Positions 26,801 through 37,140 of a stretch of 64,000 nucleotides of DNA are shown here, in pieces (positions within the stretch are counted from its first letter, which is position 1; every line of letters begins with the position of its first letter). A program made the position numbers and the translations under genes. The DNA comes from Lachnospiraceae bacterium UBA1729. GTDB lineage: Bacteria; Bacillota; Clostridia; Lachnospirales; Lachnospiraceae. The stretch is from the NCBI GenBank assembly GCA_002315945.1, contig DCIJ01000078.1:7714-71713 (forward strand). The letters run 5' to 3'. The notes below the pieces were generated by a model, which did not search any database, was not told the origin of the DNA, and saw only the letters and a program-made list of their open reading frames with translations.

Positions 26801-27145
26801 CTCTTCGTCAACAGGCTTTCCTGTTCCCCTTTTATATACGTCACTGGTGCTCACAAAGATATACTGACTGGTTTTTCCATCTATGGCCCTGACTACCGAC
26901 TCAATATCTCCCTCTGTATAGGCACAAAAGTCAACAACACAGTCAAAACCATCTGCTATGTATTCTGACAGCATGGCTTTGTCAATATCATGCCTGTCAG
27001 ATACTATATGACTGATATGGGCAGGGTATGGAAAAGATACCTTCCTGCTCCCTCTATTGATAAGAACTACCTCATTATCCCTGCAGACTTCATCTACAAA
27101 TGCTTTTCCAAGAAAATATGTACCACCAATTACAAGAATTCTCAT
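23858..27145 (-). CDS. SDR epimerase - TPR - DUF4037 - DUF4125 fusion protein
   Basis: A 1095-residue multidomain cytoplasmic protein. Residues 1-300 form a Rossmann short-chain dehydrogenase/epimerase (IGGTYFLG at 6-13, SVRPAFIYGPGNY). Residues about 310-580 are TPR-like helical repeats (TVYLNIANAYRSMGKLEMAMDYY, CNNMSLLYQEMGDFESAGESL). Residues about 590-850 resemble DUF4037, a nucleotidyltransferase-like domain (SRDHDWGPEF, TTTFAQGRRGV). The last about 200 residues resemble DUF4125 (TYEDSIIDTSYETYLRGE). No single known role explains this set. It may be a sugar-nucleotide sensor or modifier. It shares a direction with the 130-residue gene that follows. Confidence 0.75.
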   Translation of the reverse strand: MRILVIGGTYFLGKAFVDEVCRDNEVVLINRGSRKVSFPYPAHISHIVSDRHDIDKAMLSEYIADGFDCVVDFCAYTEGDIESVVRAIDGKTSQYIFVSTSDVYKRGTGKPVDEEGELETRDFGGQAGEYILGKVKLEKELCRVAEEYGIAFNSVRPAFIYGPGNYAAREEIFFNWAEKAGQIIIPEDGDGHFQAVYVKDLAKVILGIIGETKCKNTCFNIVGEKCYSYQDFHKALEYGMGMNIEKVMVSVAEINERQIPLPFPLTQNESETYVTIHSGKLNANYTSLGQGIRETYQERRKQEVLNTVDSLFDENKPKDAESYLINMRSVAGREQDQALLLTVLNELIGYYRQTSEKDKLQEIIDASIAAIKVSEESAGSENTLQAATVYLNIANAYRSMGKLEMAMDYYHKTQTIYDKCMEMGQLDRMDMLVAGLCNNMSLLYQEMGDFESAGESLKKALEISLYNKAGFEIAVTYANLANTCLQGKNYEEARDYAYTAIRLSKARGLRDPHYCAALSALAGYHFKNKEYAKAERIYREAAQIVASTIGKNSQYERLMESVANCVSKRTGDDRNGMELSRAYYEAFGAPMIHEKFSEYEDRIAVGLVGEGSDCFGYDDALSRDHDWGPEFCMWLDDATYEEIGEALQAAYEELPDEFEGFSRNTTTFAQGRRGVSRISDFYKKFLGEEIIIVDNSIEDNIIDDIGVKNINFQSIPYYSLAASVNGEVFSDKAGIFSKIRNQLKAGFPERIRLLKVAEAAAGFAQTAQYNYLRMLDREDELTASIMLSDGIKNALKLYHYICNQYPPHDKWLYKSAQNLCMDASKPGDDTFITCIDKVSNSFLTAVDKKKVSEPVEELAAYLARLMYDEEIISDVEPYLDYHTEEILFKAGICELDRKELVDRIVKLEFEAFDKVKNEGGRAYCQNDWPTFSVMRKSQYLTWDSTMLIQYYYDFSREYSRGHNLITEKYGRMMESTDSKRWLEIKENFPELSDEKKAVIEQIVAIQMEMMETFAQIHPKVAGNARTLHTYEDSIIDTSYETYLRGEISTYSDKMLQLYGRYVVMAYQGGVNIAHETMSNTAMLYGFDSLEAFEQV

Positions 27146-27156
27146 ACCTTTTTCCT

Positions 27157-28473
27157 CTATTTTATAAAATATGTCCCATCGCCTTCACATATAATTTCAC
27201 TATTATAAAATGCTTCGCAGGCAACTATAAGATATTCTGTATCCTTTACTCCGGCAGTCTCATAGCTTGAATGCATTGATAGCTGTGGGAGTCCAATGTC
27301 CACTGCATTTAAGGATACCTGTTTCATTGCCAGATTGCCTAACGTGCTGCCCCCCGGTGCATCTGAACGGTTGGCAAAATATTGTAAGGGCACCTGAGCC
27401 TTGTTACATATAGTTTTAAACAGCGCAATGCTGACTCCATCACTGGTATATTTCTGATCAGCATGGATTTTTACTACCAGCCCCTCGTTTAGATATACAC
27501 AGTTGCTGGCATCAGTTTTGTCCGGGAAATTTGGATGAACTGCATGAGCATTGTCACAGCTTAACATCATACTGGAGGTAAGTGCCCTTAGATAATCCTC
27601 CTTGCTAAAGCCCAGTGACTCACTTATTCTGTACAGAACATCTGCCAGAAATGTTGATTCTGCTCCCTGCTTGGTTCCGCTGCCCACCTCTTCATTATCA
27701 AAGCAGGCAAATACATTAACCCCTGACACAGGGCTTGACTTAACAAATCCCTTTAAGGATCCGAATGCACACTGCAGGTCATCCAGATGAGGACCCGAGA
27801 AGAATTCACTATTTGCGCCCCATACACTGGGTGTTGTTCGATTATACAGGAACAAATCCTTTGAAAGGATGTCTGATTCCTCAATGCCCAGTTCTTTTGC
27901 CACCAGCCTGTCAAGTTCGCCCTCTTTGAAGTTCCCGTCTCCAATCAGTGGTAGCATGTCCACCTGTTTATTAAAGGTGTGTCCTTCATTCTGCTTTCTA
28001 TCCATGTGAATAGCAAGACTGGGAATCAACATGAGATCTCTGTCAAAGCATATTAATTTACTGACTACCCTGTCTCCATCCTTAATAACTACCCGTCCGG
28101 CAAGAGACAGGGGTCTGTCCAGCCAGGTTGACATAATCATTCCACCATAGCCTTCTGTATTAAGCTTTGAGTACTTTTCCCTAACCACTATCTCAGCCTT
28201 TTCCTTTACTCTGAAGGCTGGAGAATCTGAGTGAGAAGCTGCAATTCTAAAGGACAGACTGTCCGTCCTGCCTGCAATCTCAAAGGCTATTATAGAGGAT
28301 TTATTTCTTGTACAGTAGTACTTACCCCCTGGTAACAGGGCCCAGTCTTTTGATTCCTGCAGTTCAATAAATCCTTCATTTTTAAGTATTTTTTCAATAT
28401 TATTTACTGAATGAAACGCAGTTGGTGATTTTGCCAAAAAATCCGCCAGCTCTGCAGTAGAAAACTTTTCCAT
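27157..28473 (-). CDS. M18 family aspartyl aminopeptidase
   Basis: A 438-residue dinuclear metallopeptidase. Expected ligand segments are SHSDSPAF (His), HLDDLQ (Asp), FDNEEVGSGTKQGA (catalytic Glu-Glu) and the C-terminal MHSSYETAG (His). M18 enzymes remove N-terminal Asp/Glu or other residues from peptides in the cytoplasm. Length is normal and the start has GGAG upstream. It ends 12 nt before the fusion gene start, so transcription may be continuous. Confidence 0.92.
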   Translation of the reverse strand: MEKFSTAELADFLAKSPTAFHSVNNIEKILKNEGFIELQESKDWALLPGGKYYCTRNKSSIIAFEIAGRTDSLSFRIAASHSDSPAFRVKEKAEIVVREKYSKLNTEGYGGMIMSTWLDRPLSLAGRVVIKDGDRVVSKLICFDRDLMLIPSLAIHMDRKQNEGHTFNKQVDMLPLIGDGNFKEGELDRLVAKELGIEESDILSKDLFLYNRTTPSVWGANSEFFSGPHLDDLQCAFGSLKGFVKSSPVSGVNVFACFDNEEVGSGTKQGAESTFLADVLYRISESLGFSKEDYLRALTSSMMLSCDNAHAVHPNFPDKTDASNCVYLNEGLVVKIHADQKYTSDGVSIALFKTICNKAQVPLQYFANRSDAPGGSTLGNLAMKQVSLNAVDIGLPQLSMHSSYETAGVKDTEYLIVACEAFYNSEIICEGDGTYFIK

Positions 28474-28509
28474 AATTCGTCTCCGTTTACATAATTTTTA
28501 AAACTCAAA

Positions 28510-28575
28510 ATAGTTATAATTCATAATAGTTATAGTTCATAATAGTTATTGTTCCGTAATAGATATTGTTCCATA
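28510..28575. repeat. four imperfect 16-17 bp tandem repeats
   Basis: Units with the form ATAGTTATAGTTCATA repeat at 28510-28525, 28526-28541, 28542-28558 and 28559-28575, upstream of the M18 peptidase gene. The last two units carry an inserted base and substitutions. No function is evident. Confidence 0.75.
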
Positions 28576-28630
28576 ACTGTAACTATTACCAATACTAATA
28601 TAATACTGTATTTTCATCCTATTTTCATTA

Positions 28631-28662
28631 AGAAAAAAGCCATGTGACAAGTGTCACATGGC
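28631..28662 (-). terminator. terminator of the chemoreceptor gene
   Basis: Perfect 11-bp arms GCCATGTGACA/TGTCACATGGC (28639-28662), followed on the minus strand by TTTTTTCT, 44 nt after the stop. Confidence 0.92.
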
Positions 28663-28705
28663 CAGATATTTAATTAAATAACCGTCTACAGCACAGTCTC
28701 TATTC

Positions 28706-30778
28706 TTAGCTAAAGTAGCTTGCTGACTCTTTGAGTCTGTTAGCTGTTTCTTCCAGATTAGTAACCACATTGGCAAGTCCATTAATACTATCATTTACCA
28801 ACTGAGCAGATGCAGATACCTCCTCGCTGGATGCACTTGTCTGCTGGGATACAGCACTTAAGCTTTCGGCAATATCTGTAACGCTGTTCTTAATATCAGT
28901 AATATTACCCATATTGTCAGAAACAGAATTTGTATTGCTTCCGATATCATTAATCTGGCTAATTACCCTGTTGAACATATCTCTGGTAGTATCCAGCTTT
29001 TCTAACTGAACACCTGCAGAATTTACCAGATCATCAGCGATGGTATTAGTTTCGTTAATAGTTTCAATGAGCTTCTGAATAATCTCTTTGATATTATTTG
29101 TCTGCTGAGCTGAATTATCAGCCAGATTTCTGATTTCACTGGCTACAACAGAGAAACCTCTTCCAGCCTCTCCGGCTCTTGCTGCTTCTATGGAAGCATT
29201 GAGAGACAGCAGATTGGTCTGTGAAGAAATATCAGAAATAGCTTCAGTAATAGTATTGATTTCTTCAGCAGCTCTAACATTTTTCTCAGACTGAACTGAA
29301 ATTGAATCAATATTGTTCTTTGTAATATTAGTGATATCTATCAGTTCACTCATAAGTGTATGAGCCTGTCTTGACAGTTCAACAGTAGAATCTGTCATGC
29401 TTCTTACACTGATGATTTCATCATTGGACTCATCAATATTAGCACCCAGCTCCTGAACACTGGCCATCTGGGTTGAAACATTGGCTGCCAGATCTGTATT
29501 GCCCTGAGCCACCTCATTAATTGCTGAGCTAATCTGTCCTATTGACTCAATGGAAGTATCTACCGTATTCTTCAGTTCAACACTGTCATCAATCAGACTA
29601 TTGGTTGCGTTCTGAATATCATATACAACGCTGGTAACTTTATCCTTAAGGATATTCAGATTATCTAATAAAGTCTTAATTTCACTAATCTTGCTATTTC
29701 TTGCGAATTCAACGGACAGGTCACCACCAGCAAACTGTCTGCATCCCTTTGCAACCATATCAATAGGTTTAGTAATTCTGGATGCTAATACAACTGCTAT
29801 TGTGCCAAACAACAGTATGAGAATAATATCAATAATTACAGCAGCAACCACCATCTTTCTGGAGCCAGACATGATATCGTCCTTGTCCCCAGTTACAACT
29901 ACTATTGAACTATTATCAGGAGCTACATAGTAACTTGCATATTTGGTTGTCTGATTAAAATATGTAATACACTCAGATTCAGGATGTTCTCCTGCCTTGA
30001 TTCTATCCATAAGGCCCGTTACAAAAGCATTGGTAACAGGGGTACCAATCTTCTCAACCTTAGGAGTAGCTGCAAAATTACCGTTAGCATCAACGATATA
30101 TCCATAAGCAGAATCTATTCCCAGACTGCTTACATCAATTATTCTATCTGAAATAGGCTTAAGATAGCTTCCACCACCTACATAACCAATAGGTGTATCC
30201 CCATCATAGATAGGAGAATACATAGAGATTGTAAGCTGTCCTGAAGCCGGTGAGGTAAGAATACCAGCACAATACACCCCATCCTTGTTTGCTGCCAGAG
30301 CGTCCTGAAGCTGTTTAAGTCTGTCACCCTCACGTACAGGCTTGCCAACAACCTCTCTAACCGGATGAGCAAGAGTTACCGAATCCCAGTTTGATATGTA
30401 TACAGACTCCCAGCCATCCAGCTTTCCAAGGAATTCATCAGTATAGTCCTGAGCAATCTGCTGTAAGACAGGATCATCAGGATTCTTAAGGAAATTTACT
30501 ACCTCTGCCGAAGTTGTAAAACTTTTTAGAATTGACTCATTTGTCTTGATTGCATCGTTAAACTGTTGGCCCTTACTTATTGCCATGCTGTAGATACTGT
30601 TAGAAACAGACTTATCCAACAATTTAACACTCTGAGAAACCAGAAGCATTGATGTAATAATACTTCCAATTATTAACGGAATAATACACAATACCGGGAG
30701 AATACTTTTCAGTGACAATTCTCCTTTTTTCGCTTGCTTAGGTTGCTTTGTGGTCCCACTTTTAGTCTTAGTCCTCAT
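28706..30778 (-). CDS. methyl-accepting chemotaxis protein
   Basis: A 690-residue chemoreceptor. It has a basic N-terminus, a transmembrane helix at about 25-47, an extracytoplasmic dCache-like sensor ([33 protein letters not shown]), a second membrane helix, HAMP ([14 protein letters not shown]) and a signalling domain with the conserved hairpin tip [18 protein letters not shown]. The ATG at 30778 (GGAGG upstream) is chosen over an unsupported upstream extension. It lies next to the arabinoside genes, so sugar sensing is possible but unproven. Confidence 0.93.
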   Translation of the reverse strand: MRTKTKSGTTKQPKQAKKGELSLKSILPVLCIIPLIIGSIITSMLLVSQSVKLLDKSVSNSIYSMAISKGQQFNDAIKTNESILKSFTTSAEVVNFLKNPDDPVLQQIAQDYTDEFLGKLDGWESVYISNWDSVTLAHPVREVVGKPVREGDRLKQLQDALAANKDGVYCAGILTSPASGQLTISMYSPIYDGDTPIGYVGGGSYLKPISDRIIDVSSLGIDSAYGYIVDANGNFAATPKVEKIGTPVTNAFVTGLMDRIKAGEHPESECITYFNQTTKYASYYVAPDNSSIVVVTGDKDDIMSGSRKMVVAAVIIDIILILLFGTIAVVLASRITKPIDMVAKGCRQFAGGDLSVEFARNSKISEIKTLLDNLNILKDKVTSVVYDIQNATNSLIDDSVELKNTVDTSIESIGQISSAINEVAQGNTDLAANVSTQMASVQELGANIDESNDEIISVRSMTDSTVELSRQAHTLMSELIDITNITKNNIDSISVQSEKNVRAAEEINTITEAISDISSQTNLLSLNASIEAARAGEAGRGFSVVASEIRNLADNSAQQTNNIKEIIQKLIETINETNTIADDLVNSAGVQLEKLDTTRDMFNRVISQINDIGSNTNSVSDNMGNITDIKNSVTDIAESLSAVSQQTSASSEEVSASAQLVNDSINGLANVVTNLEETANRLKESASYFS

Positions 30779-30823
30779 AACGTATACCTCCGTAAACCTT
30801 CCTTCACCCACCCAACGGATAGG

Positions 30824-30874
30824 TAAAAAAATACCCTCTATGTACATGTTAAACCATGTACACAGAGAGGTCAA
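30824..30874 (-). terminator. arabinofuranosidase terminator overlapping the chemoreceptor promoter
   Basis: Arms CTCTGTGTACATG/CATGTACATAGAG (30836-30867, one wobble) are followed by a T run. The same DNA contains TTGACC (30869-30874) and TAACAT (30846-30851) with a 17-nt spacer, a plausible promoter for the downstream chemoreceptor. Confidence 0.75.
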
Positions 30875-30884
30875 TATTTTTTTA

Positions 30885-32396
<1,512 letters not shown>

Positions 32397-32407
32397 CTAC
32401 TCCTTTA

Positions 32408-33247
32408 TTAACCTTTTACACTACCTGCAGACATACCTGCAATGAAAGTTTTCTGATTCAGCAGGAATACTACCATAATTGGCAGTACACTCATAACTGC
32501 GCCAGATAATAGTAAATCATAGTTATTACCGTAGGGTGTAAGCAGTGACTGAAGTCCCAGTGGCAGTGTCTGCATCTCTGTAGTTCTTAATACTATCATA
32601 GGCCAAACCATTGCATTCCAGCTGTTCATGGACAAAAGAATTGTCATGGCACCATAAGCAGGAAGCATCAGAGGCATCATAAGCTTAAAGAAGATACTGA
32701 ATTCTCCACAGCCATCAATTCTGCCTGACTCCATAATTTCAGTAGGAAGTCCTATCGCAAACTGTCTGAAGAAGAATACTCCAGTGGCAGGAACCACAAA
32801 AGGAAGAATTACACCGGCATAGGTATTAATCATTCCAAAGGTATTAATCTGCTTGTACAGAGGCAGAATAAGAATTTCAACAGGTACCATCATAACCAAC
32901 AGTACTAATACAAAAATAAGGTTACGACCTTTGAATCTGTACTTTGCAAGACCATATCCTACAAGAGATGACAGGAATAATCCCACTACTACCTGCAGCA
33001 CCATGATAATAACGCTGTTCTTGTACCAGTCAATATACATTCCGTCTCTGTCTGTTGTGAGGAGACCATAGTTTACGAGACTATAATTTTCAAAGTCGAA
33101 TTTAAACTGTAGACCATTTCTAATCATCTCACTTCCCGGTTTGAAGGAAGATATTAACAGAAAGAAGAATGGCATAAGTGCGCATATCGCAAATATCAGC
33201 ATAAGGGCAGTTGCCAGAATTGATAAAAATGTCTTTTTCTTTTTCAT
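32408..33247 (-). CDS. carbohydrate ABC transporter permease (MalG type)
   Basis: A 279-residue inner membrane permease with six predicted helices and the EAA-type cytoplasmic loop ESGRIDGCGEFSIFFKLMMP. Its start shares a base with the stop of the MalF-type partner (TAATG). With the partner and the lipoprotein it forms the importer. The ATPase is not in the operon and is presumably a shared MsmX-type protein (inference). Confidence 0.93.
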   Translation of the reverse strand: MKKKKTFLSILATALMLIFAICALMPFFFLLISSFKPGSEMIRNGLQFKFDFENYSLVNYGLLTTDRDGMYIDWYKNSVIIMVLQVVVGLFLSSLVGYGLAKYRFKGRNLIFVLVLLVMMVPVEILILPLYKQINTFGMINTYAGVILPFVVPATGVFFFRQFAIGLPTEIMESGRIDGCGEFSIFFKLMMPLMLPAYGAMTILLSMNSWNAMVWPMIVLRTTEMQTLPLGLQSLLTPYGNNYDLLLSGAVMSVLPIMVVFLLNQKTFIAGMSAGSVKG

Positions 33248-34176
33248 TATTCTGCCTCCTTACCAAGTGATCCGTTAAATTTAAGCTGGATAATATTAAT
33301 TATCAGCACGCTTCCTAACAGAACAATACCTGCTGCTGAAGCGATACCAAAGTTATTTCTGTTGAAGCCCTGTGCATAGATGTAACTAACAATAGTAGCA
33401 CCAATATCACCAGGAGTTCTGGCACCATTAAACAATGTGAAGGATTCAGCAAACATTGAGAAACCACCATAGATTGAAATGGTAAGTACATATATAATAG
33501 TAGGCTTTACACAGGGAACTGTGATGTGCATAAATCTTTGCCAGCTGTTTGCACCATCCAGCTCTGCCGCTTCGTATAAATCCTTGGGAACTGTCTGAAG
33601 AGCAGACAGATAATATACAATGTTAACACCCATCCATTTCCAGCAGCAGAAGATTACAAGTACAATCCAGGTGGTTGTTCTCTTCTCAAGCCAACCCTGA
33701 GCTGGCATTCCCAAAGAGGTCAACACACTGTTAAATAGTGCTTCTGCATTGGATGAAAAGGCATATCTGAAGAACAATCCTGCCATAACAACGCTGGTTA
33801 AGGCTGGAATAAACATTGCGCTCTTAATTCCGTCAGCCTGTTTTACAAAACCAGAATTAATCAGGTTGGCAAGAATCAAAGGCAGCGGTATCAGTATCAG
33901 GCATGTAAAGAAGGTATACATAGCTGAGTTTTGCACTGATTTCATAAAAAATTCATCCATCAGCAGCTTATAGTTTGCAAATCCGGCAAAATGTGGAGGT
34001 GCAAAACCTACCTGCTGACACAGACTCTGATAAAAGGTCTGACATATCGGATACAGGAAAAATATTAAAAAGTATAGGACAAAGGGGCTCACAAAGATGT
34101 AAGGAGCTATGTCCTGCATTCTTATTTTCTTTTTTGAAGCAGAAATCTGTTTTGCTCCATTATTATTATTAGCCAT
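33247..34176 (-). CDS. carbohydrate ABC transporter permease (MalF type)
   Basis: A 309-residue permease with a cytoplasmic basic N-terminus, six hydrophobic segments and the EAA loop EAAELDGANSWQRFMHITVP. It is separated from the binding-protein gene by 127 nt with two hairpins, and is coupled to the MalG-type gene through TAATG. Confidence 0.93.
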   Translation of the reverse strand: MANNNNGAKQISASKKKIRMQDIAPYIFVSPFVLYFLIFFLYPICQTFYQSLCQQVGFAPPHFAGFANYKLLMDEFFMKSVQNSAMYTFFTCLILIPLPLILANLINSGFVKQADGIKSAMFIPALTSVVMAGLFFRYAFSSNAEALFNSVLTSLGMPAQGWLEKRTTTWIVLVIFCCWKWMGVNIVYYLSALQTVPKDLYEAAELDGANSWQRFMHITVPCVKPTIIYVLTISIYGGFSMFAESFTLFNGARTPGDIGATIVSYIYAQGFNRNNFGIASAAGIVLLGSVLIINIIQLKFNGSLGKEAE

Positions 34177-34195
34177 TATAATTCCTCTTTTGTCT

Positions 34196-34271
34196 TACCA
34201 TAACGTCGCGCGCTTAGCACATGTCCTTATGGTATTTACACACAGCGGGAACGATTATAAACCGTTCCCGC
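34196..34271 (-). promoter_or_regulatory. two intercistronic hairpins after the binding-protein gene
   Basis: Arms GCGGGAACG/CGTTCCCGC (34245-34271) and TACCATAA/TTATGGTA (34196-34234) lie between the lipoprotein stop and the permease start. Neither has a strong T run. Such hairpins often protect the upstream mRNA, so the binding protein is made in excess of the permeases. Confidence 0.65.
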
Positions 34272-34303
34272 CATATTAGATATCTTTATTTAATCAACAA
34301 ATT

Positions 34304-35686
34304 TTACTGCATTGCACGGAGCTGATCTGCTGCTTCCTTAAGTGCTTCTGCAGGAGTCTTGCTCTTCTCACTGAGCACTTCGAACATAACTGTCTTCTGT
34401 ACTAATGTAAGTGCCTGAGGATACAGAGGGTTAGATGTTGACAGTGATGTGATTGATGCAGCTGTATCATTCATAACCTGATATACATCATCGCCAAAGT
34501 AATCTGTAAATCTGTTAGGAGCTGTCATAACGGGATCTGAGTAGATATCTTTTCTGATAGGATCAAATCCTAAGTCAGTCCATGTCTTAATAGCACCTTC
34601 CTGTGAAACTTTAGCAAAGTACAGGAAATCCTTGCAAAGCTGAGGATCCTTAGCCTGGTTGGTTACAGATGTACCTGTTCCACCAAGACCTGCTGAGTTA
34701 GCGCCGCCTTCTTTCCATACAGGCATTGTTCTAACTGCCATCTTCTGATCAAGGTCAGGCATGTAATCTGTGAATCTGTTCAGGTACCACAGAGGCATTG
34801 CGATTGCAGCTACGTTACCTTCGTTCATGTAAGCGTACCACTCTTCACTATGGCAGAAGCCACCTGGCATTGTGCAGAAGATATCATCGTTGATACCATC
34901 AAGGAGCCACTGAAGTGTGTCAATGTTAATCTGGTTGTCAAGGATTACTTCGCCGGTCTTAGGATCGAAGAAATCACTTCCCTGCTCTGTAATCAGAGGA
35001 TAGTAGGTCCAGTGCTCAGTTGTCTCGCAAGCCATGATGTACTTGCCAGTCTTCTCACGGATAACCTTACCAGCTTCCTTGAAGTCATCCCATGTTACGA
35101 TTGAGTTGATATCAACGCCTGCCTGCTCAAAGATTTCCTTGTTGTACATCATTGCAGCAGCACCTACGTGATAGTCAACACCGTAGTAGTTTCCATGGTT
35201 AGCATAGTTGTCAAATCTACCCATAATGAGGTTGTCCTTATCAGGCTCAATTACATCATTAAGAGGAAGAAGGGGAATGCTTGCTTCATCACCAGTGATG
35301 AAGTTAGCGTACATAGCGATTTCGATATCAACGATATCAGGAGCGCCGGTACCTGTCTGTAAAGAAATCATCAGGTTGTTATGTAAGTCATCATAACCCA
35401 ATGTTTCAGGCTGAAAATCAATAGGTCTGTCAGGGTTCTGCTCGTTCCATCTCTTAGCTGCATCTTCCATAAATGTCTGATGAGCTGCCTGGAATGTCCA
35501 GAATGTAACAGGTGTTGCTCCTGCGGGTGCAGGCTCTTTTGCTTCATCTGCAGCGGCTTCAGCTGGAGCTGCTTCTGTTGTTGCAGCTGCATCACTTGTA
35601 GCGGGTGCAGTCTCAGTCTTTCCACATGCACACAATGATAATACGGTGCAAAGAGAAAGTACGATTGCAAGTGCTTTCTTTTTCAT
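34304..35686 (-). CDS. sugar ABC transporter substrate-binding lipoprotein
   Basis: A 460-residue extracytoplasmic solute-binding protein of the MalE type. It has a signal peptide with lipobox LCAC (acylated Cys21), an Ala/Glu/Pro-rich linker (about 25-58), then a ligand-binding fold beginning VTFWTFQAAHQTFMEDAAKRWNEQN. The genes downstream suggest an arabinose-containing oligosaccharide. It starts after AAGGAGG and has a strong promoter with palindromic operators. Confidence 0.94.
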   Translation of the reverse strand: MKKKALAIVLSLCTVLSLCACGKTETAPATSDAAATTEAAPAEAAADEAKEPAPAGATPVTFWTFQAAHQTFMEDAAKRWNEQNPDRPIDFQPETLGYDDLHNNLMISLQTGTGAPDIVDIEIAMYANFITGDEASIPLLPLNDVIEPDKDNLIMGRFDNYANHGNYYGVDYHVGAAAMMYNKEIFEQAGVDINSIVTWDDFKEAGKVIREKTGKYIMACETTEHWTYYPLITEQGSDFFDPKTGEVILDNQINIDTLQWLLDGINDDIFCTMPGGFCHSEEWYAYMNEGNVAAIAMPLWYLNRFTDYMPDLDQKMAVRTMPVWKEGGANSAGLGGTGTSVTNQAKDPQLCKDFLYFAKVSQEGAIKTWTDLGFDPIRKDIYSDPVMTAPNRFTDYFGDDVYQVMNDTAASITSLSTSNPLYPQALTLVQKTVMFEVLSEKSKTPAEALKEAADQLRAMQ

Positions 35687-35742
35687 TTGTAATCCTCCTT
35701 AAGATTAATAAATTGCTACTCTCCAAAGATAAGGCGCCGTTT

Positions 35743-35813
35743 TTGTGCACCTTGCACAAGCAGCAACCTTTTCCTCATGCCATAATGATAATTGTGCACA
35801 TTTGGATTGTCAA
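35743..35813 (-). promoter_or_regulatory. promoter with two TGTGCAC-type operators for the arabinoside operon
   Basis: Minus strand: TTGACA (35808-35813), 17-nt spacer, TATCAT (35785-35790). The spacer holds the 8-bp palindrome TGTGCACA (35793-35800). A second site, TTGTGCA-CCT-TGCACAA (35743-35759), lies in the early transcript. Two similar sites flanking the start suit a repressor, perhaps the divergent ArsR-type protein. Confidence 0.8.
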
Positions 35814-35958
35814 GAGCTATTTTGACTTTTTTTGAATTATTTTGGATTTTTATATTTGTTTTGGATTTTCCTATTTATTTTGGTTTTTTCCAAATATTTG
35901 TAGACAGGTTCGATATATAATGCTAGAATAGAATCAGTTTTGGGGAAAGGTTGGAAAA

Positions 35959-36873
35959 ATGAGAAATATTCAGGACTTATCAAATGCATTACCGCTATTA
36001 AAATGTCTGGGTTCAGATATCAGAGTAGCTATTCTGGAACTGCTAATTCAAGAAGGCCCTCAGCAGATGAGTGATATTTCCAGTAGTCTGGGTATCACTT
36101 CAGGTTCTCTGTCTCCACATATGAAGATGCTGGCAGACAATGGACTTATTAGTATAAAGTTTGATTCCGGCAAACGGGGAATTCAAAAGATATGCAGTAT
36201 TGCTGAAGACAGAATCATAATAGATTTAGAAAATTATGAGAACAAGAACAATATGTACGAGGCTGAGATTGGGGTTGGACAGTATTCAGACTATAAGATT
36301 TATCCTACCTGTGGAATTTCCACTCCTGATCATGTAATCGGCGATGTTGATTCAGCCAGATTCTTTGCTTCTCCGGAGAGATTCAATGCTGGCATCCTTT
36401 GGTTCACTGAAGGTTATATTGAATATATGATTCCCAACTATATCACCGAATACCAGAGTGTAGTTGAACTGCTCTTTTCCTTCGAAATAAGTAGTGAAGC
36501 CCCAGGTGTTCGTGAGGACTGGCCCAGTGATATCCAGTTTTCAATCAACGGTGTGGAATTATGCACCTGGACCTCTCCCGGTGACTTTGGAACCCACACC
36601 GGTATATATACTCCTGAATGGTGGAATCCCAACTGGAATCAGTATGGACTTCTCAAATTCCTTTCTATCAACGAAACCGGTACTTATATTGATGGATTCA
36701 AAAAGTCGGATGTAACTATTTCCGAGCTTAATATCACTGCCGAATCCAGCATCAAATTGAGAATGACTGTATCAAAGGAGAGTGAGCACTGCGGAGGTCT
36801 CACACTATTCGGCCGTTCCTTTGGTAACTATAACCAGGATATTAAAATCCGTATGCACTACAAAGAGACCTGA
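35959..36873 (+). CDS. ArsR-family regulator with C-terminal ligand domain
   Basis: A 304-residue protein. Residues 10-80 form a winged HTH of ArsR type (IRVAILELLIQEGPQQMSDISSSLGI, LSPHMKMLADNGLI). Residues about 100-304 form an aromatic-rich beta domain (WFTEGYIEYMIPNY, TPEWWNPNWNQYGLL) that looks carbohydrate-binding; no metal-binding cysteine pair of the classical arsenic sensors is evident. It is divergent from the arabinoside ABC operon and is its likely regulator, with sugar rather than metal as signal (inference). Confidence 0.82.
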   Translation: MRNIQDLSNALPLLKCLGSDIRVAILELLIQEGPQQMSDISSSLGITSGSLSPHMKMLADNGLISIKFDSGKRGIQKICSIAEDRIIIDLENYENKNNMYEAEIGVGQYSDYKIYPTCGISTPDHVIGDVDSARFFASPERFNAGILWFTEGYIEYMIPNYITEYQSVVELLFSFEISSEAPGVREDWPSDIQFSINGVELCTWTSPGDFGTHTGIYTPEWWNPNWNQYGLLKFLSINETGTYIDGFKKSDVTISELNITAESSIKLRMTVSKESEHCGGLTLFGRSFGNYNQDIKIRMHYKET

Positions 36874-36874
36874 T

Positions 36875-36902
36875 GCAGATTTTCGTGCTGGCACGAATCT
36901 GC
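36875..36902. repeat. inverted repeat after the ArsR-type gene
   Basis: GCAGAT(T)TTCGTGC and GCACGAATCTGC pair over 12 bp with one bulge and a 2-nt loop. There is no T run in the + direction, so its use as a terminator is uncertain. Confidence 0.6.
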
Positions 36903-36939
36903 ACTTGGACATCAAAAAAAACACCACACAGGTGTCCTT

Positions 36940-37022
36940 ATGGTAAATCGGGTAGGAGGTAGATAATTATTTTATCTACCGACCTCCCACAGCACCGTAC
37001 GGTTCCGTATTCGGTGCTTTTC
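36940..37022 (-). other. possible group II intron 3' remnant
   Basis: On the minus strand the segment contains AGCACCG...CGGTGCT, then GTGGGAGGTCGGTAGATA, an AT-rich loop, and TATCTACCTCCTACCCGATT. That order resembles the domain IV-VI end of bacterial group II introns. No intron-encoded protein is intact, so it would be a fossil. The identification is from memory of the motif order only. Confidence 0.4.
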
Positions 37023-37140
37023 TAGTTTTCAGTAATCCTCCGATTGGCGAACACTTCTACATACTCTTTCTGTTTTCCAGATACCAATTGCAGATAGTCC
37101 TCTATACAAAGTTGTCTGTCTTTAAATCCATCATTGGTTA

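Noticed and set aside
34223..36945. 13-bp sequence TGTCCTTATGGTA shared by 34222-34234 and 36933-36945
   Set aside because: One short match in AT-rich DNA without a shared context is not enough to call a repeat family.
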